NCBI GenBank assembly: GCA_002320815.1
Contig: DCLA01000105.1
Span: forward strand, 1-36,148
Reading direction: 5' to 3'
Length of the DNA: 36,148 nucleotides
From: Myxococcales bacterium UBA1660
Lineage (GTDB): Bacteria > Myxococcota_A > Polyangia > Polyangiales > Houyiibacteriaceae
Under the pieces are notes generated by a model. The model searched no databases and was not told the DNA's origin. It was given only the letters and a program-made list of their open reading frames with translations. Below are positions 22,129 through 30,353 of the stretch, piece by piece. Numbering within the stretch: the stretch's first letter is position 1; each line of letters begins with the position of its first letter. Position numbers and translations under genes: made by a program.

Positions 22129-23966
22129 AGCCCCTTGAAGAACGCGGCGTCAGACACTTGGAGCGTCGGGATGACCAATGCGCGATCCAGGTATCGGTTG
22201 CCACACTCGCACGAAGTTTCGGAAACGAACGAGCAGGCATGGCACGAGGCACCATGGAGCGTCTGGTCCTTCCTTGGATCGTGCTCGGCGCAGAGTGGGT
22301 CGGAAGCGCAGACCTTAGCCCGATCGAGGGACTGGCGGAGCAGTCGTCCGAGATTCTCCGGCTTGCCGAGGTCGACGAGTCCGCCGAGGGTTCCGTCGGA
22401 GTCCGCGGCAGCAGTGTAGATGAGAATGCCCGCTTGAGACTTCCCGCCTTCCGTCTCGGCGTAGACTCGCTCGCGGATACTCGCGGCGTTGTATCCGCAG
22501 TCGAGCGCGAGCTCGCGGATCAGCAGATGGCTGATGGTGTGCAGCAGCGCGTAGCGCAAACCGGGGAACCCAGGATCCGGGTCGAGGCCGCGACGCGCTC
22601 GCCAACCTCGGTGGCCACGACGGAGGATGGAACCTAGCGCCCGCGGTCCGGTGTGTGCCGCCCAGTCTTTGAGGGCGTCCTCGTCGAATTGAAGGAATAT
22701 CCCTTCGCCGTGAACCTGCGTCGCGGGGATCCAGTTGGGCGCTCCCTTCCCGATCGCGGCACGCGGAGCGCGCTCGTCGGCGCCCCCTTCGTTGGGCGAT
22801 TCCACGCGTGTGAATCCGATGAGCGCATTCACCTCACGCAGCCGTTCGAGCAGCAGCACGCGGGTCAGGAAGGGCTCGAACCCAGTGGGCACGCTGACTT
22901 CCTTGCTCATGAAGTGGGGATAATCGCTGGGTGGCGTGGGCGAAGTGAGGACATCCCACTCCGGCCCCTTCAGGTCGATCTCCTCCTCCGACGAATCTTG
23001 ATTGCGATGGGCCTCGATGGCCTCCCAGACCTGATCGGGAGAGAACGCTTCGATGCCCGGCAGTTGGGCCGACTTCTTCAAGGTCTTGACGACCACCTTG
23101 GCTTCGAGCTCGCTCTCCACGTCCTCGAAGAACGTCCAACCATCGCCAATGAGCTGTGCCAGCGGGCTACCGGTCTGCGGGATGGCAAGGACCGAGAGGG
23201 TGATCGGAAACCACCCATTGGTTGCGCCCAGCAGGATCGCGCGCGGCGCCTCCTTGCAGTTCTCCTCGAAGCGGTTGAGGTGGGGATGGCGCCCGCGGCA
23301 CCCCGGGAGATTGTCGCGTCCCGCCTGTCCAAACGCCTGGGCCATACTGCGTGCCGCCTCGCACGAGTCGCAGCGGACCCAGAGGTTCTCCGTCTGCAAC
23401 GAAGCGCCACTCTCGAAGAAGCGGAGCGTTCCCTTGCAGCTGCTCGGCCCCGCGTGAACGAACCAGTGCCAAGGGAAGTCGTCGAGGTGTCCCTGGCGAC
23501 ACGCCAACAGGAAGCGAGCAGGGACGGCATCAGCATCTCTGGGCTTCTGGTCGCCACGCGAACCAGTGCAGCCCTTGTGCACGAATCGAGTCCACTCGGG
23601 TCGAAACCGATTCGCCTTCAACTCGAAGAGGCCCGAGTCGAACGGGGAGAGAAGCCCGCACTTCACGCAGCGCATCCAGCGCGGGAATGGCTTTACCGGC
23701 ACGCCGACGTACGCCTCGGCGGAGAACGGGTCGACGGTGTCGCTGTCCGTCATCGGTGGCATTCGCAGTGACTCGACCTGGTCGCCAAGCACTCGACGCA
23801 CCGTGCTCAGCAGTCGAGCTTCCTGAACGGGCTGGCATCGGTTGGGATCCCAGCGGTCGATTCCCATCGTGACCACCGAGAGGTTGGGCAGATCTACGAG
23901 CGAGCCGGGACCATAGGTCCAGAGTAGCTGGCTGGGCCGAACTTCACCGACAGGGGTCTGGCTCAT
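22125..23966 (-). CDS. drmB: DrmB, DUF1998-domain component of DISARM
   Basis: 613 residues. The start VGEVRPSQLLWTYGPGSLVD then LPNLSVVTMGIDRWDPNRC is the usual DrmB N-terminus. Several CxxC pairs suggest zinc binding: CVKCGLLSPF, CDSCEAARS, and near the end CHACSFVSETSCECGNRYLD within the DUF1998 region (YALLHTISHLLIRELALDCG, EGGKSQAGILIYTAAADSDG). Known work places DrmB in a complex with the DrmA helicase that binds incoming DNA. It overlaps drmA and drmC by 4 bases each. Confidence 0.9.
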   Translation of the reverse strand: MSQTPVGEVRPSQLLWTYGPGSLVDLPNLSVVTMGIDRWDPNRCQPVQEARLLSTVRRVLGDQVESLRMPPMTDSDTVDPFSAEAYVGVPVKPFPRWMRCVKCGLLSPFDSGLFELKANRFRPEWTRFVHKGCTGSRGDQKPRDADAVPARFLLACRQGHLDDFPWHWFVHAGPSSCKGTLRFFESGASLQTENLWVRCDSCEAARSMAQAFGQAGRDNLPGCRGRHPHLNRFEENCKEAPRAILLGATNGWFPITLSVLAIPQTGSPLAQLIGDGWTFFEDVESELEAKVVVKTLKKSAQLPGIEAFSPDQVWEAIEAHRNQDSSEEEIDLKGPEWDVLTSPTPPSDYPHFMSKEVSVPTGFEPFLTRVLLLERLREVNALIGFTRVESPNEGGADERAPRAAIGKGAPNWIPATQVHGEGIFLQFDEDALKDWAAHTGPRALGSILRRGHRGWRARRGLDPDPGFPGLRYALLHTISHLLIRELALDCGYNAASIRERVYAETEGGKSQAGILIYTAAADSDGTLGGLVDLGKPENLGRLLRQSLDRAKVCASDPLCAEHDPRKDQTLHGASCHACSFVSETSCECGNRYLDRALVIPTLQVSDAAFFKGL

Positions 23967-26900
23967 GGCTGGTCCTCCTCGGTTTCACGTGGCTGGGCCC
24001 GCCAGCTGGGGTCATGGAGGGAGCGGTCGTCCTCCATGATCAGGCGGACTGCGGGCTCGACCTCACGCATGGAGGTGGGGACGGTCCACGTCGACCACGC
24101 CCGGATGCCCGGCGACTCGAGGAGCGGGTACGCCAAGGGGCCCGCACCATACTTGCGGTACACGAGCGTCCGACCGCCGACTCCGGCCTCTTTCGCCCAT
24201 TCGTCGGCCCGTTTCTTGAGCTCGGCTTGAGCAAGACCGCGCTTCGCGGAGTCCTCGGTGACCTCCCACGTTCGCTCGGCCACCGCGTCGACCGTAGCCG
24301 TCATCTCGGGTCGACTGGGGCTGGTCATGACGCCCGCGCCCGGATTCGGACCGAACGGCTCATATCGGTTTCTCATGAGGGAGAGCATCGTCCCCGTCAG
24401 CCCTCGGTCCATCGCGCGAGGCGAGAATGGGGTGACCGACTGGGCCTCGACATGTTGATAGAATGTCGAGTGGTAGTGCTCGAACGTCTCGTAGTGAGAG
24501 AGGTCTCGCGGGCGCGCCCAAGTGAGGACCGCCGCGACGAGACCTGGAAACGCACGGCCGACTCGACTCGTCGCCTGAATGTACTCGGCCGTTCCCTTGG
24601 GCTGGCCGTTGACGACCATGACGCCCAGCCTGTTCACGTCGACACCGACCGAAAGCATGTTCGTCGCGAGAACCACGTCGATCGGCCACGGTCCGTCAGG
24701 ACCGCGAGGGGTCACCCACTTGCCCTCGGCTGGATCGAACACCGCTTCGAATGGCACCTCGAGCTGGTCGAGGTACTTGGGAATCTCGGTGTTCGACACG
24801 CGAGAGGTCAGCTCCGCGATGCTGCCCACGCGGCGTTGAGCCAGCCCCGGTCGATCGACGAGGCTCATCTGGACTCGGAAGGAACGGGTCTGAACATCGT
24901 CCTCTGCCAGACGTTTCATGCCCCCGAGTTCACGCAGCGAATTGAAGTAGCCTACGAGCGTCATGAACGGGTCAGCGACCGTGCCAAAGGTGTCGAAGAG
25001 CGCCTGCGCAGCCGTCAGGAATGCCGTGTATGTGCGGATCAGTACTGCAGGTCGCGAGCTCCCCGGGGCGCAGATTCCCACGTATCTCCGTCCGGGCTTG
25101 GTCTCGATCGAACGTTGAACCGAGAAGAAGTCGTCTTCGACGTCCAACGCCTTGGGCGGGAAGATGGCGAGCCGTCTCATGAAGACGTTGCGCACCTGAT
25201 CGGCGGCCCTCCGTACCGTGGCCGTGGACGCAATGACCTTCGCCCGAACCTGCTTCTCGTCGAACGTCCACGAGCACAGGTCATCGACGGCAGTCTCGTA
25301 CAAGCCCACCATCGTACCGAGAGGACCGCTGATGAGGTGGAACTCGTCCTGGATGATGAGATCCGGTGGCCTCACCGGTTTGCACGGTCTAACCTTGGCC
25401 GCAGGGTGAGGCTTTCGGGCCCGATGGCCTGTTCCGCAGTCGTGCCCCGGCCAAAGCAGCCCATGTCGTTGGCATTCTTCAGTCACCTGGCCGAACAAGG
25501 TCCGGACCTCGGGCCGCCACGCCATCATCGCGAACTTGTCGACCGTCGCGATCATCATCGTTGGCGGCCGGTGGTAGATCTCTTCGTCGACGACCTTGAC
25601 GGGCAGGCCCGGGTGCGCGTTCCGAGCCGACTTCGTCTTGCTGAACTCGCACTGACCGAGCTTGTCCCCGCAGTAGAGCGCCGTCCGCCCCCCGACCTTG
25701 TCGACCTCGATGTCTCTGCCGGCAAGCACCTCCGTGCCACACCAAGGGCAGCTCGTGAGCTGAGCAGGTGACGCGATCCCAGATCGGTTCCGGTCTTTGT
25801 CTCGAATCGCTTGAATCGCCTGGTGGGAGCGCTCGGTCGTACCTGGCGTGACCTTGTTGCCGACCCAGAGTCCGAGGGTGAAAGGCTCCTTGCCCCACTT
25901 GTCCTCATCGGCCCAACGAATCGACTCCATCGAGCAAAGAAGGGTCGCAGCACGCTGGAATTGCTGGAGCGTCAGTAGACGCAGCGTGTAGCGCATGATC
26001 ACGGCGAGGCCACGGCCACCGTCGCGTCCCTCTACGACTCCCTGCAGGCGCCGGATCGCCATCGCGAAGGCGGCAACACCCAAGTAGGCCTCGGTCTTAC
26101 CGCCGCCCGTCGGGAACCAGATGAGGTCCGCGAATGCCTCGGCCGGGCTGGTGCGGTCGCTGTGTCGCGGGTCGGTGAGTGACGGCATCGAAAGCAAAAG
26201 AAACGCGAGCTGGAACGGACGCCACGAGCGGTTCCGGCGAATGTCGATGTCGTCGAGGGTGACATCCTCGCCCCGGCGCTTTCGGAGCGCGTAGATGCTC
26301 CGAACCCGCTGGCGTGCCATCGCGCGGTTGGCAAACCGAAACGCCTCCAGAGCATTCGCATCGGCGAGCACGACCGCGATGCCGGCGCGCAAGCGCTCGA
26401 GCGCGGTCTTGCATCGACCGATTGCATCCTTGGACGGTTGGTCGTGTCCGACGATCTCCGTGCCGACGCGTGCCTCCTGCTCAGCAATCCAGAGCTCGTA
26501 GTCATCGACGAGCGTGCGGAGCGCCATCTCGAGATCTGGCGGTGCCATTTCCGCGAGCGAGGTCATGTCGAGCCACCCTCGCTCGACCATCGTGCGCATC
26601 GCCTGGCGATCCTGAGGGTCCAGCCCGGGCGTTTCCGTGATGGGAACCTCGTACCGTGGGATGACCTCGGTCCGAACCTGGATGGCCCGCGTCGGATCAT
26701 CTGGCGGCGTGTCGGAGTGGACCGCCACCCCATGCCCGACGGCGAACTCCACATGCCGGCGGTAGATCAGGCCGAGGTGGTCTCGTTCGGGATCATCGAC
26801 GACCGCGTCGTTGCTGGGCCGTCGTACGAACACGGGGTCCGCATCTGCCGAGCCTCGAACCTGGACCACGGGCTGGAACAACCACGCTGTGTCCCGGTTG

Positions 26901-27928
26901 GTTTCTGGCTCTAGTTGCCCGTTCACCAAGAATACGGTGACCAGACGCTCGCCTTTGGCGTTCGTGCGGATGGTGCCCTGCAAACGGACATCCGGCTCAC
27001 GCTCATCGGGGATCAGTGGCGCGAACGGGCCATCCTTGAGCTCAAGGGTGACTTGACCTCCACACGGCACACGGCGCCAGACCTTGACCTTTGCCTCCTC
27101 GAGCTCGCCGATCTTGCGGTTCTTGCGTGGCTTCGTGAAGTCGTGCTCATCGTTCGGGACTCGGGTGTAACTTCCCCATCTAGTCTCGACGGTGAGTCGA
27201 ACGACATCAGGTGCGACGCAGAAAGTCAGGCCGATGCTGGATGGAACGAGTGATTGGTTGTTCGTCGTGTCGATTTCGTCGAGCGCATCGTCTTCGGGTT
27301 CGACACGTCCGCTCGCCCTGGGGAACTCAGCTCCGGGCTCATGCAACGGTGCGTCGCGGAGTTCGCCCATCTCCTCGTCCTCGAGCGCGCCAGCGGGCTC
27401 CACGTCGATTGGTGGACCGGGGCGGCGAGGAGCGAGCTTGCCGACGAGGTAGCGGTCCCTCACGCTCATGTCGACGACGTACTCGTTCGGCCCCCCAGCG
27501 GGCCCCAGCAGGTCATCTCTTACTGCCAGTTCGAGCAGTTCCCGCACGTAGCGTGCGTCTTCGATGATTGGGATGTCCTCGAGTGCAAGGCCTTCCCGCT
27601 CCAGAAGTTTGGCGAGATCCTCCTCTCGGAGCCGAGACGCCGGCCCGCGGGGCAGCGTCAAGCCAATGTCAGCAAGAGCGAGAACGGTCCCAAACGGGTG
27701 ACAACGGTCGATGTAGATAGTCGCCCAGTCCATGTCCGCGCGAACTCTCAGCACACGCCCGACACGCTGAACCGTCCCGCTGCCATCGACCACCACGACC
27801 CAATGCCCAGCTTCGATCGCGCTGAACATAACGCGATCGCCAGCGAGCCGAACGGCATACGGTCCGTCGCTGTCGCTCCGCTTGACGAGCCAGGCATCGA
27901 TGGGTGCTGATGGTGTACTTGGCGTCAT
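23963..27928 (-). CDS. drmA: DrmA, helicase component of DISARM
   Basis: 1321 residues from the ATG at 27928 (MTPSTPSAPIDAWLVKRSDS). Helicase motifs: Walker A WFPTGGGKTEAYL with Lys611; motif II DEFH at 861-864 (LIIQDEFHLISGPLG); ASTATVRRA; and the C-terminal lobe DVVLATNMLSVGVDVNRLGV with YIQATSRVGRAFPG. Between motifs I and II is a cysteine insertion, CPWCG...YCGDKLGQC, probably zinc binding. The stretch from about residue 130 (YVRELLELAVRDDLLGPAGG) is the region where DrmA proteins commonly begin, so the first 125 residues look like an added domain. DrmA with DrmB unwinds or translocates on DNA in anti-phage defence. The frame is open upstream to 28063, but that part overlaps the preceding gene and is rejected. 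Confidence 0.92.
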   Translation of the reverse strand: MTPSTPSAPIDAWLVKRSDSDGPYAVRLAGDRVMFSAIEAGHWVVVVDGSGTVQRVGRVLRVRADMDWATIYIDRCHPFGTVLALADIGLTLPRGPASRLREEDLAKLLEREGLALEDIPIIEDARYVRELLELAVRDDLLGPAGGPNEYVVDMSVRDRYLVGKLAPRRPGPPIDVEPAGALEDEEMGELRDAPLHEPGAEFPRASGRVEPEDDALDEIDTTNNQSLVPSSIGLTFCVAPDVVRLTVETRWGSYTRVPNDEHDFTKPRKNRKIGELEEAKVKVWRRVPCGGQVTLELKDGPFAPLIPDEREPDVRLQGTIRTNAKGERLVTVFLVNGQLEPETNRDTAWLFQPVVQVRGSADADPVFVRRPSNDAVVDDPERDHLGLIYRRHVEFAVGHGVAVHSDTPPDDPTRAIQVRTEVIPRYEVPITETPGLDPQDRQAMRTMVERGWLDMTSLAEMAPPDLEMALRTLVDDYELWIAEQEARVGTEIVGHDQPSKDAIGRCKTALERLRAGIAVVLADANALEAFRFANRAMARQRVRSIYALRKRRGEDVTLDDIDIRRNRSWRPFQLAFLLLSMPSLTDPRHSDRTSPAEAFADLIWFPTGGGKTEAYLGVAAFAMAIRRLQGVVEGRDGGRGLAVIMRYTLRLLTLQQFQRAATLLCSMESIRWADEDKWGKEPFTLGLWVGNKVTPGTTERSHQAIQAIRDKDRNRSGIASPAQLTSCPWCGTEVLAGRDIEVDKVGGRTALYCGDKLGQCEFSKTKSARNAHPGLPVKVVDEEIYHRPPTMMIATVDKFAMMAWRPEVRTLFGQVTEECQRHGLLWPGHDCGTGHRARKPHPAAKVRPCKPVRPPDLIIQDEFHLISGPLGTMVGLYETAVDDLCSWTFDEKQVRAKVIASTATVRRAADQVRNVFMRRLAIFPPKALDVEDDFFSVQRSIETKPGRRYVGICAPGSSRPAVLIRTYTAFLTAAQALFDTFGTVADPFMTLVGYFNSLRELGGMKRLAEDDVQTRSFRVQMSLVDRPGLAQRRVGSIAELTSRVSNTEIPKYLDQLEVPFEAVFDPAEGKWVTPRGPDGPWPIDVVLATNMLSVGVDVNRLGVMVVNGQPKGTAEYIQATSRVGRAFPGLVAAVLTWARPRDLSHYETFEHYHSTFYQHVEAQSVTPFSPRAMDRGLTGTMLSLMRNRYEPFGPNPGAGVMTSPSRPEMTATVDAVAERTWEVTEDSAKRGLAQAELKKRADEWAKEAGVGGRTLVYRKYGAGPLAYPLLESPGIRAWSTWTVPTSMREVEPAVRLIMEDDRSLHDPSWRAQPRETEEDQP

Positions 27929-27941
27929 GCGTCGGGCCTCA

Positions 27942-28937
27942 TTACAAATGCACGCGCGAGAAGTGCGGGTAGATGCGGTAGAACTTCTCGAACACGTCGA
28001 ACGGGTCAACACCCATGTCCGACTTCGGCAGCTCAAAGCCAAGACACCCGCGCGCGTCCTCATTCGACTCCATCGTCAGCCTCTCGAGTGTCGACAGGGC
28101 GGGAAGGTCCAGCCGATGTGGCTGCTCCGTCGTGGAATAGAACTCCCAACCCTCCGCCAGCTGCGTGATCGTCTTGTCGTCCGCGGCACAGACCACGAGC
28201 GTGGCAGTGACCATCGGCTGTCCATCCGAATAGTGCGTCGCCAGCGTCCACACGACCTGACGGTCGGGGTGACTGAGCACCTCCTTGTCGACAGCCAACT
28301 TGAGAGCGTGGAGGATGCTCTGGCCATAGGTCTTGCGCGTCATGCCGTCGGCGCTCAGACCGGAGGGGAACAAGGGCCCCAGACGCTCTCGAAATCGAGC
28401 CAGCCGCCACTCTTGGATCGTCGGCTTGACGGCTCTGTCTTCAGACGCCTCGTCGTCCGCCTCGACTGATAGCTCGTGGGGGTCAGGCTTCCCGAGCGAC
28501 GACGGGTTCGCATTCAGAGTGAGTCGGAGCACACTGCCGGTTGGCACCGCTCCAACGGTCAGCGCGAAGCGCTCGATTTGGGTCGAGAGCGAACCTGGAT
28601 CCGTGTAATCGAACCAGATGATTACCGGACCGTCGAAGTACTCGCCGTCGAGGTAGTCCTCCAGCGTATCGTGCACGCACTCGATTGAGGCGATCGGACG
28701 GTTGAAAAGCTGACGTCTGTGCGTTTGCTCCTCAGCCTCGACGCTCGTCATCCGACCGATGCCGAGTCGGGCATGCACGAGCCGAAAGTCCTCCAGGAAC
28801 GGGCCGCCAAGTCCAATGTAACGGTATTGCTCGAGACCCAAGCTCGGTGAGAGGCGTGTCAACAACGCGAGGAACAGCTCGCGGTCCACAGCCTTGTTCG
28901 GCCGAAGCCGGTAGGGAAGCGACGATCCAGAAGCCAT
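27942..28937 (-). CDS. Rossmann/methyltransferase-like protein of unknown function inside the DISARM operon
   Basis: 331 residues. The N-terminal half has the layout of a class I SAM-binding fold: YRYIGLGGPFLEDF (38-51, glycine loop), MTSVEAEEQTHRRQLFNRPI (63-82, acidic residue ending strand 2), DGPVIIWFDYTDPGSL (102-117, motif IV-like), then GSVLRLTLNANP. The C-terminal half, with SADGMTRKTYGQSILHALKL and DGQPMVTATLVVCAADDKTI, is not recognised. I cannot name the family; methyltransferase activity is inference from strand-motif order only. AGGAGGG sits 8 bases before the ATG. The gene lies 3 bases after the GHKL ATPase stop and 13 before drmA, so the ATPase and this protein look like a functional pair. 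Confidence 0.75.
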   Translation of the reverse strand: MASGSSLPYRLRPNKAVDRELFLALLTRLSPSLGLEQYRYIGLGGPFLEDFRLVHARLGIGRMTSVEAEEQTHRRQLFNRPIASIECVHDTLEDYLDGEYFDGPVIIWFDYTDPGSLSTQIERFALTVGAVPTGSVLRLTLNANPSSLGKPDPHELSVEADDEASEDRAVKPTIQEWRLARFRERLGPLFPSGLSADGMTRKTYGQSILHALKLAVDKEVLSHPDRQVVWTLATHYSDGQPMVTATLVVCAADDKTITQLAEGWEFYSTTEQPHRLDLPALSTLERLTMESNEDARGCLGFELPKSDMGVDPFDVFEKFYRIYPHFSRVHL

Positions 28938-28940
28938 CGG

Positions 28941-30353
28941 TCAACCCTCCTGCTTCTTGGCCTTCGCCAGTATCAACTCGAAACACTTTTCACCGACGGC
29001 GCCCGGCTTCTCGTCGTCCGTGTCGAAGAACATCCGCGACACGAGGCGTACCTCCTCGATAGGACGAGAGAACACGATTCTGCGGGAAGAGGGCTTCTTT
29101 CCTGGCGGCTCCGGCAGGACCTTCGCCTTCTTCGGATTGAACTCGATCCGATCGCCAGATCGCTTCGTCTCCGCGCGCTTGCCGACGGTCTCAACTGCCT
29201 GCTCGAGCGACAGGGGGCGTGAATCCTTCCAATGCTCAGTCTGATCCGCGCGCGGATGGTTCTTCCACTGGTTCGTGTACGTGATCCAGACCCGCATCCC
29301 CTCTTTCATCTTCACGAGTGACTCGAGCCAGACATTGGAGGACGTGTCGAGAGCGCGCTTCGTCGTCGTGACGGGCAGCTTCTCGGCATCGGTCGCGCGG
29401 AACTCGATGATCCCCGTGATGACGATGAACTGGTCATGGTACATCGGGATGCCATCGCCCCAGCCCGTCAGGCGACTCTTGTCACCGACGATCACTGCCC
29501 TGTCGTTGCAGAGGACCGTCCAACCCGCGGTCCTCGACGATCGCTTCTCGTCGAAACCCGACTCCTCGTCATCGCTGGAGGCCGGTCGGCTGGTGTTCAG
29601 CCCGACGGTGATCGAGACGAGCACGCCGTCGATCGTCTTCTGGAAGATATAGGGGGCGGGTCCATCCGGACGGTTGGAGACCAATACTTCGACGTGTACC
29701 GGCTCGACGCCGACGCCATTGAGCTCCACCGTCAGGCCGCGCTGAAGGAACATCGTAAAGTGCTCCGCGATAGCGGCCCGAACCTCGTTCTCGAAGGCCT
29801 CGTTTCGGAAGTGCCTGGAGACCCCTCCGTACAGCTCCCGGACCTGGATCGTCGTGCCGGGCGTGTCGAGCACTTCGTTGCTTTCGTTCGGCTCGTTGAT
29901 CGGAAGGGGCGCCCACCCTGGGTCATCCAGCCAATCTGAAGATATCGGGACTTCGAACGTGTCGTCGCCGTGTCGCGTCCGCACGAGGGCGTCCCGCCCC
30001 ATCTTGAAGATGGCCCGCTTCATCCCCACGCCGTACATCCCGATCGTCTCGCTCTCCGAGTCGCGATCGTCGTCGGGTGCGCGACCCATCTTGAACGCGT
30101 AGTTCTTGGCGACCTCACGCGGGATGCCGCCGCAGTTGTCCTCGATCGAGAAAAGCTCCTCGGAGAGCTTAATCTTCACCCAGTGCTGCGCGTAGTCGAC
30201 GTCCCCACCATTCGCGAGTCGGAGCGCGCCATCGAGGCAGTTGTCGACCAGGTCGAGGATCGCGTCAGCGAGGCTGATGTCGCGCGTCAGCATCGACACG
30301 AAGAACTTCTTGGTCGGGCTAGCTTCTGCGTGGTCTGTGCTCGGCTTGGTCAT
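28941..30353 (-). CDS. GHKL-type (MORC/Hsp90-like) ATPase inside the DISARM operon
   Basis: 470 residues. Bergerat ATP fold: N box AILDLVDNCLDGA (Asn38), G1 box SIEDNCGGIP (Asp72 with Gly75-Gly76), G2 box YGVGMKRAIFKMGRDALVRT (Gly108-x-Gly110, Lys112). An S5-like transducer region follows (FRATDAEKLPVTTTKRALDT, with the lysine typical of MORC/MutL types), then WLESLVKMKEGMRVWITYTN and a basic C-terminus with FSRPIEEVRLVSRMFFDTDD. Such ATPases dimerise as ATP-driven clamps on DNA or other partners. The ATG overlaps the drmMI stop (ATGA, 30350-30353) and the next gene follows after 3 bases. No GHKL ATPase belongs to the described five-gene DISARM core. Confidence 0.88.
   Translation of the reverse strand: MTKPSTDHAEASPTKKFFVSMLTRDISLADAILDLVDNCLDGALRLANGGDVDYAQHWVKIKLSEELFSIEDNCGGIPREVAKNYAFKMGRAPDDDRDSESETIGMYGVGMKRAIFKMGRDALVRTRHGDDTFEVPISSDWLDDPGWAPLPINEPNESNEVLDTPGTTIQVRELYGGVSRHFRNEAFENEVRAAIAEHFTMFLQRGLTVELNGVGVEPVHVEVLVSNRPDGPAPYIFQKTIDGVLVSITVGLNTSRPASSDDEESGFDEKRSSRTAGWTVLCNDRAVIVGDKSRLTGWGDGIPMYHDQFIVITGIIEFRATDAEKLPVTTTKRALDTSSNVWLESLVKMKEGMRVWITYTNQWKNHPRADQTEHWKDSRPLSLEQAVETVGKRAETKRSGDRIEFNPKKAKVLPEPPGKKPSSRRIVFSRPIEEVRLVSRMFFDTDDEKPGAVGEKCFELILAKAKKQEG

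Noticed and set aside
27929..28063. Upstream extension of drmA
   Set aside because: Overlaps the 3' end of the preceding gene and encodes Arg/Ser/Thr-rich shadow sequence; the ATG at 27928 fits the 13-base gap.
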